Below, in pieces: positions 31,021 through 35,093 of a stretch of DNA of 35,093 nt (its first letter is position 1; each line of letters begins with the position of its first letter). Where the stretch lies: NCBI GenBank assembly GCA_019240655.1, contig JAFAXX010000173.1, forward strand, positions 1 to 35,093. The letters run 5' to 3'. Both the position numbers and the translations under genes were made by a program. The notes beneath the pieces are model-generated. The model saw only the letters and a program-made list of their open reading frames with translations, had not been told where the DNA came from and did no database searches. This DNA is from Solirubrobacterales bacterium. Its GTDB lineage: Bacteria > Actinomycetota > Thermoleophilia > Solirubrobacterales > Solirubrobacteraceae.

Positions 31021-33447
31021 ATGGAACGAGCCCGAGTCAACGGCGTCGAGCTCGAGTACGAGCTCAAGGGCTCCGGAGAGCCGGTGTTGCTCATCCACGG
31101 GAGTCACATCGCCGGCTCGTTCATTCCGCTCTTGGCACAGCCGTCGCTGAGCGATGGCTACATGCTCGTCCGCTATCACCGCCGGGGTTTCTGCGACAGC
31201 GCCCCGGCGAGGGGGGCGTTCAGCATCTCCGACCAGGCGGCCGACGCCAGGGCGCTGCTGGAGCACCTGGGAGTGCAGGCGGCCCACGTGGTAGGCCACT
31301 CCTATGGCGGGGCGATAGCCCTCCAACTCGCGGTCGACGCTCCCCAACGCGTGCACTCGCTTGCCCTGCTGGAGCCCGCTGTGCTGTCGGTGCCGCGGGG
31401 GAAGGTGGTCTTCGAGCTGATCGCCGTCGCCAAGCGTCTGTACGACCAGGGCCACTGGGAGGCTGCGGAAGACTTCTTCCTCGGCACGCCGCGAGAACGC
31501 GCGGACATCGCTCGCTGCGTCCCGGGCGGCCTCGAGCAGGCGCTTCGCGACATGGACACTTACTTCGCGGTCGAGGCCCCGGCTCACGAGGAATGGCGGT
31601 TCGGCGCCGCGGAGGGCGGCCAGATCAAGTGCCCGGCGCTATACGTGCTGGGCGGCGAGAGCTCTCGGGTGTACGTGGAGGTCCACGACCACATCAAAGA
31701 ATGGATGCCGCAGACGGAGACGGTTGTGCTAGAGGGCGCCTCGCACCTGCTGCACATCCAGGAGCCAGCCGGTGCCGCCGTGCTGCTGCGCAACTTTTTC
31801 GCTCGCCATCCCATGACCCTTGGCGCCCGGCAAGGTCAGGCTGCCAGAGGCGTGGCGGGCCGCCGGGGCCGCTACAACGCGGCCGTCGATCTCCTGGACG
31901 GGAATCTCGAGCGTGGACTCTCCGAGAAGGAGGCAATCAGAACGTATGCGAGGTCGCATACCTACGGCGAACTCGCCCGCGGCGCGAACCGAATCGGCAA
32001 TGCCCTACGGGGGCTGGGCGTGGAGATGGAGAACCGCGTGCTGCTGGCGCTTCCCGACGCCCCGGAGTTCGCGGTGGCGTTCTTCGGCGCGATCAAGATC
32101 GGCGCGATTCCGGTACCGGTCAACACGAACCTCCGGCCACTCGAGTATGCGGAGCTGCTGGAGGACACGCGTGCCAAGGCCGCGGTGGTGCACACTTCGC
32201 TGGCTCCGGCCTTCCGCCGGGCGAGGCGGGGAACCACCCACCTCCGTCACCTCGTCGTGACCGGGGAGGCCGAGCGGGACGAGCTGAGCCTGGGCGATCT
32301 CACCGGCGCCGCCGAGGATGACCTGTCCCCCGCGCACACGATGAGCGATGACCAGTGCTTCTGGCTGTACACCTCGGGGACCTCGGGCCGGCCGAAGGGC
32401 GTGACCCACGTGCAGCACGACATGCGCTTCTGCGCCGACACATACGCGAGGCACGTGCTCCATATCGAGGAGTCCGACGTCACGTTCTCGGTCTCGAAGC
32501 TCTATTGGGCCTACGGCCTCGGCAACAGCCTTTACTTCCCGTTTTCGGTGGGGGGGACGGCGGTGCTGCTGGCTGAGCCGCCGCAGCCGCGCGCCGTCCT
32601 CGAGGTCGTCAAGGAGCTCAGACCGACGATCTTCTTCGCCGTGCCCACCAGCTACTCAAGCCTCTTGGCGGCGAGGTGGAAGGAGGACTACTTCAACTCG
32701 GTGCGGGTCTGCGTCTCAGCGGGTGAGGCGCTTTCGGGCTCGCTCCTCGAGCGCTGGCAGGAGAAGACCGGCCTTCCTCTTCTCGACGGGATCGGGTCGA
32801 CCGAGACCTGCCATATCTTCATCTCAAACCGCCTGGACGATGTGCGTCCGGACTGCACTGGCACCGTCGTCGACGGCTTCGAGGCAAAGGTTGTAGACGA
32901 CGAGGGCCGGGTCGTCCCGGACGGCCGCGGGGGGATACTGATGGTCAAGGGTGAGTCGACCTCGCCCTTCTACTGGCATGACGAGCTGCTCACCAGGGAG
33001 TCGATGCACGGAGCGTGGCTGCGCACGGGAGACACATTCATCAAGGATGAGTCCGAGCACTTCTACTTCCACGGCCGTTCGGACGAGATGCTCAAGGTCG
33101 GCGGAATGTGGGTCAGCCCGCTCGAGGTCGAGGCCGTGCTGAACGAGCATGATGCGGTCGCCGAGTGTGCCGTCATGGGCGTGGAGGATGAGGACGGGCT
33201 CACCCGCCCCGAGGCCTGGGTGGTGCTTAAGGAGAACGGCGGCGAGCAGCAGCTCGAGCCGGTCTTGCGCCAGCACATGCGTCAGCGGGTCGGCGGCAAC
33301 AAGACGCCGCGGGCATTTCACTTCGTGAGCGCCCTGCCTGAGCGCCGCTCAGTGAACGGCGAGGATGGGAAGGCGACCAACCCGCGCTTCGACGACGCCG
33401 ATGCGTCCGTCGAGCGGGCGTCGTCCGCGCCGGTCTCCGCAGGTTGA
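31021..33447 (+). CDS. Alpha/beta hydrolase fused to a benzoate-CoA-ligase-family enzyme
   Basis: 808 residues, about 280 longer than a lone benzoate-CoA ligase. Residues 1-262 are an alpha/beta hydrolase: LLIHGSH oxyanion strand, Ser94 in VGHSYGGA, His242 in GASHLLHIQEP. A basic linker (about 263-284) leads to the AMP-forming ligase: YNAAVDLLDGNLERG start as in benzoate-CoA ligases, ATP loop TSGTSGRPKG (451-460), GIGSTET (591-597), hinge GRSDEMLKVGGMWVSP (685-700). The C-terminal lysine motif, usually PxTxxGKIxR, reads PERRSVNGEDGKATNPRF, an insertion-bearing variant. No ribosome binding site precedes the internal ATG at 31813, so this is one polypeptide. The hydrolase half might release or edit the CoA ester. 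Confidence 0.88.
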   Translation: MERARVNGVELEYELKGSGEPVLLIHGSHIAGSFIPLLAQPSLSDGYMLVRYHRRGFCDSAPARGAFSISDQAADARALLEHLGVQAAHVVGHSYGGAIALQLAVDAPQRVHSLALLEPAVLSVPRGKVVFELIAVAKRLYDQGHWEAAEDFFLGTPRERADIARCVPGGLEQALRDMDTYFAVEAPAHEEWRFGAAEGGQIKCPALYVLGGESSRVYVEVHDHIKEWMPQTETVVLEGASHLLHIQEPAGAAVLLRNFFARHPMTLGARQGQAARGVAGRRGRYNAAVDLLDGNLERGLSEKEAIRTYARSHTYGELARGANRIGNALRGLGVEMENRVLLALPDAPEFAVAFFGAIKIGAIPVPVNTNLRPLEYAELLEDTRAKAAVVHTSLAPAFRRARRGTTHLRHLVVTGEAERDELSLGDLTGAAEDDLSPAHTMSDDQCFWLYTSGTSGRPKGVTHVQHDMRFCADTYARHVLHIEESDVTFSVSKLYWAYGLGNSLYFPFSVGGTAVLLAEPPQPRAVLEVVKELRPTIFFAVPTSYSSLLAARWKEDYFNSVRVCVSAGEALSGSLLERWQEKTGLPLLDGIGSTETCHIFISNRLDDVRPDCTGTVVDGFEAKVVDDEGRVVPDGRGGILMVKGESTSPFYWHDELLTRESMHGAWLRTGDTFIKDESEHFYFHGRSDEMLKVGGMWVSPLEVEAVLNEHDAVAECAVMGVEDEDGLTRPEAWVVLKENGGEQQLEPVLRQHMRQRVGGNKTPRAFHFVSALPERRSVNGEDGKATNPRFDDADASVERASSAPVSAG

Positions 33448-33460
33448 CCGGCCTTCGAGC

Positions 33461-33488
33461 GAGCCGCCCACCAGCCGTCGGGCGGCTC
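33461..33488. terminator. Bidirectional hairpin between convergent genes
   Basis: GAGCCGCCC (33461-33469) and GGGCGGCTC (33480-33488) form a perfect 9-bp stem with a 10-base loop. It lies 13 bp after the fusion gene stop and overlaps the stop codon of the opposing esterase. No T-run follows on either strand. Confidence 0.55.
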
Positions 33489-34413
33489 AAACCGCCAGGT
33501 GGCGCAGGGCGCTCGCGACCTGGGCCACCACCGCGCGCGCCGCGTCGAAGCGCTCGACATCGACGAAGCCATGGATCATGCCGAGATACCGGGTGGCGAT
33601 CACCGGCACGCCGGCGTCGGCCAGTCGAGACGCGTAGTCCTCTCCCTGGTCACGCAGCGGGTCGTATTCGGCGGTGATGATGAGGGCGGGCGGCAGGCCG
33701 GCGAGCGCCGCGGCGCGTAGTGGCGAGACATGCGGCAGCTCTCGGTCGGAGACGGCGGGCGTATAGCGCTCGACGTGCCAGCGGATGGTCTCGCGGTCGA
33801 GGCCGAACCCCTCCGCGAGCTCCGACCGGACGGCTCCCTCGTCGAGCAGATCGAGGGCGGGGCACAGCAGTACCTGCAGGGCGAAGCCAGGAGCGCCGCG
33901 GTCGCGGGCACGCATGGCGACGGCGGCCGCCAGGTTCGCCCCGGCGCTGTCTCCGGCAAGCGCGAGTCTCGAGACATCGAGCTCGAGTGCGCCGCCGTGG
34001 CGCTTGACCCACGCCACGGCCCGCTCCACGTCCTCGACGGCGGCGGGATATGGATGCTCCGGCGCCAGGCGATATTCAACCGCCAGTACGGCCCAGCCCG
34101 AGTCGTTGGCGATCGCGCGACACAGCGGCTCCGCCTCCTCCACGCTGCCGAGCGCCCAGCCCCCTCCGTGCAGATACAGCGCCACGGGCGCGAGTGGTAG
34201 CGGTCGAAACAGTCGACAGCGGACGCCGCCTGCGTCCACCTCGGCGACGTAGCCCACCGACTCGCCGCGCGCCGCACTGGCCCGAGCCCTCGCACGGGTC
34301 GCGGCGAGGTCGAATGCTCCGCGACCCGGGATGAAGCGATCAGGAAGCGCGGCCGCTTCTGCGAGGGCGGCCCGCGCCTGCGGGTGAAGTGAGATGCGGA
34401 CCGGCCGGCTCAT
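33487..34413 (-). CDS. HSL-family alpha/beta hydrolase (esterase/lipase)
   Basis: 308 residues, typical for bacterial hormone-sensitive-lipase-like esterases. The oxyanion motif is LHGGGWALG (81-89), the nucleophile is Ser156 in AGDSAGANLA, and the acid and base are Asp251 (AEYDPLRDQGE) and His281 (GMIHGF). The YRLAPEHPYPAAVEDV signature is present. It acts on short acyl or aryl esters. It is convergent with the fusion ligase and divergent from the next ligase gene, so it may feed carboxylic acids into the CoA pathway by hydrolysing esters (inference). Confidence 0.92.
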   Translation of the reverse strand: MSRPVRISLHPQARAALAEAAALPDRFIPGRGAFDLAATRARARASAARGESVGYVAEVDAGGVRCRLFRPLPLAPVALYLHGGGWALGSVEEAEPLCRAIANDSGWAVLAVEYRLAPEHPYPAAVEDVERAVAWVKRHGGALELDVSRLALAGDSAGANLAAAVAMRARDRGAPGFALQVLLCPALDLLDEGAVRSELAEGFGLDRETIRWHVERYTPAVSDRELPHVSPLRAAALAGLPPALIITAEYDPLRDQGEDYASRLADAGVPVIATRYLGMIHGFVDVERFDAARAVVAQVASALRHLAV

Positions 34414-34458
34414 GCCAGATCGTCGTCCTGGGTCGCCGGTTGGTAGCGAATTGATACT

Positions 34459-34590
34459 ATGGCGCTCGAGGTGAAGAGGTTGGCCCGCCTGGCCGCCGAT
34501 GAGGAGATGGGAGTCACGACCGCATTTTCGCCCCGGCGGGCGGGTGTGCCGCGCAGACAGACCGCGATCGAGCGGAGGCAGAGCGCATGA
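34459..34590 (+). CDS. Small 43-residue frame overlapping the ligase start
   Basis: ATG 34459 opens a frame that begins MALEVKRLARLAADEEMG and ends QTAIERRQSA with a TGA overlapping the next ATG (ATGA at 34587-34590). It lies in the divergent promoter gap, preceded by AT-rich TTGATACT, and lacks a ribosome binding site, so it would be leaderless. It may be a coupled leader peptide or only chance. I recognise no family. Confidence 0.3.
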   Translation: MALEVKRLARLAADEEMGVTTAFSPRRAGVPRRQTAIERRQSA

Positions 34591-35093
34591 GTTTCGAGGT
34601 CCCTGAGCGCTACAACGTCAGTAGTCTGCTCGACCAGAACCTGGACGCGGGTCGCGGCGAGAAGGTCGCCGTCCGGAGCGAGGCCGGGCAGTTGACCTAC
34701 GCCGAACTGCACGACCGTGTCTGCCGTGCGGGGCGTGCACTCCAGGCGCTCGGTGTCCACCGGGAGCAGCGGGTCCTGATGGCGCTCGACGACACTCCCT
34801 CCTGGCCGACCGTGTTCCTGGGGGCGATTCGAGTCGGCGCGGTGCCGGTTCCGGTCAGCTACCTCGATACCGCCGCTAACTTCGAGCACTTCGCGCGGGA
34901 CAGCGGGGCGCGCCTCATCGTCGCGGAGGCCGCTGCCGTGGGGACCATGCAGGAGGCGCTGGCCCGGCTTGACCACGCACCGCCGGTCGTGGTGGCCAAC
35001 GGCAGTGCCGACGGCCTCGAGGACCTCGAGTCGCTCCTCGCCGCCCATGCCGGTGAGCTTTCCCCGGCCGACACACACCGCGACGACTTCGCC
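34587..35093 (+). CDS. Benzoate-CoA-ligase-family protein (5' part, cut by window end)
   Basis: 169 codons from ATG 34587 run off the window. GGAGG (34574-34578) is eight bases upstream. The opening VPERYNVSSLLDQNLDAGRG, then LTYAELHDRVCRAGRALQALG and GAIRVGAVPVPVSYLDT, is the N-terminus of the benzoate-CoA-ligase branch of AMP-forming ligases, similar to the ligase half of the fusion at 31021. It would activate a carboxylic acid with ATP and CoA. The ATP-binding loop lies beyond the window, so activity cannot be judged. Confidence 0.85.
   Translation, partial: MSFEVPERYNVSSLLDQNLDAGRGEKVAVRSEAGQLTYAELHDRVCRAGRALQALGVHREQRVLMALDDTPSWPTVFLGAIRVGAVPVPVSYLDTAANFEHFARDSGARLIVAEAAAVGTMQEALARLDHAPPVVVANGSADGLEDLESLLAAHAGELSPADTHRDDFA

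Noticed and set aside
31813..33447. Separate ligase gene starting at the internal ATG 31813
   Set aside because: No ribosome binding site upstream, and the frame is continuous with the hydrolase domain through a short linker, so a fusion is the simpler reading.
34410..35078. Minus-strand frame of 222 codons opposite the last ligase
   Set aside because: The plus-strand reading is a clear benzoate-CoA-ligase N-terminus with a good ribosome binding site; the opposing frame is its shadow.

Overview
The window is GC-rich throughout, with the codon bias, frequent GTG/TTG starts and gene content of a high-GC actinobacterium. The aromatic-CoA genes and the NDH-2/SOD/hemerythrin/thioredoxin set would fit a soil lineage such as Thermoleophilia/Solirubrobacterales, but that placement is an inference from gene style and not from a marker gene.

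Region 1 (1-5.1 kb): the tail of a membrane protein; a divergent TetR regulator/DHA2 efflux pump pair with a near-perfect 20-bp palindrome between them; an alpha/beta hydrolase carrying two compensating frameshifts; and a MarR-GNAT fusion gene whose start codon abuts a perfect inverted repeat. Region 2 (5.1-9.1 kb): a nested mobile element. A SRPBCC-domain gene (minus strand) was split by an IS1380-family element with a 4-bp CTTA duplication, and the IS was itself invaded by a group II intron (minus strand) with an intact reverse transcriptase. Removing 5115-8671 plus one CTTA copy restores the SRPBCC frame exactly. Region 3 (9.1-15.3 kb): a LapA-like membrane protein, a decayed M20 peptidase with its catalytic centre deleted, and a two-component pair made of a 983-residue protein carrying two complete histidine-kinase modules around a receiver domain and a NarL-type regulator.

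Region 4 (15.3-20.4 kb): redox and stress functions. These are a type II NADH dehydrogenase, Fe/Mn superoxide dismutase, hemerythrin-like protein, an ABC-2 exporter (ATPase plus permease) and a zinc-finger thioredoxin. Region 5 (20.5-35.1 kb): a catabolic island for CoA-activated aromatic or related carboxylic acids. An aldehyde dehydrogenase, enoyl-CoA hydratase and FAD-dependent ferredoxin/rubredoxin-type reductase (20715-24180) are followed by a rubredoxin on the other strand. Next comes a fully overlapping operon encoding a phenylacetyl-CoA-epoxidase-like diiron monooxygenase (PaaA, a MIP18 half of PaaD, two small PaaB-like proteins, PaaC, the zinc-ribbon half of PaaD), then an enoyl-CoA hydratase and a PaaY-like hexapeptide protein. 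Further downstream lie an alpha/beta hydrolase, a second aldehyde dehydrogenase, an alpha/beta-hydrolase-benzoate-CoA-ligase fusion, an HSL-type esterase and the start of a second benzoate-CoA-ligase-family gene cut by the window end.

Working model (inference): a ligase makes an aryl- or cycloalkyl-CoA, the Paa-like oxygenase epoxidises it with electrons from the FAD reductase and rubredoxin in place of PaaE, and hydratases, hydrolases and aldehyde dehydrogenases open the ring and oxidise the product. The split PaaD, the doubled PaaB-like subunit, a PaaC that keeps the diiron ligand pattern, the missing PaaE and the benzoate-type ligases together make this the part of the window most likely to be a poorly described system.
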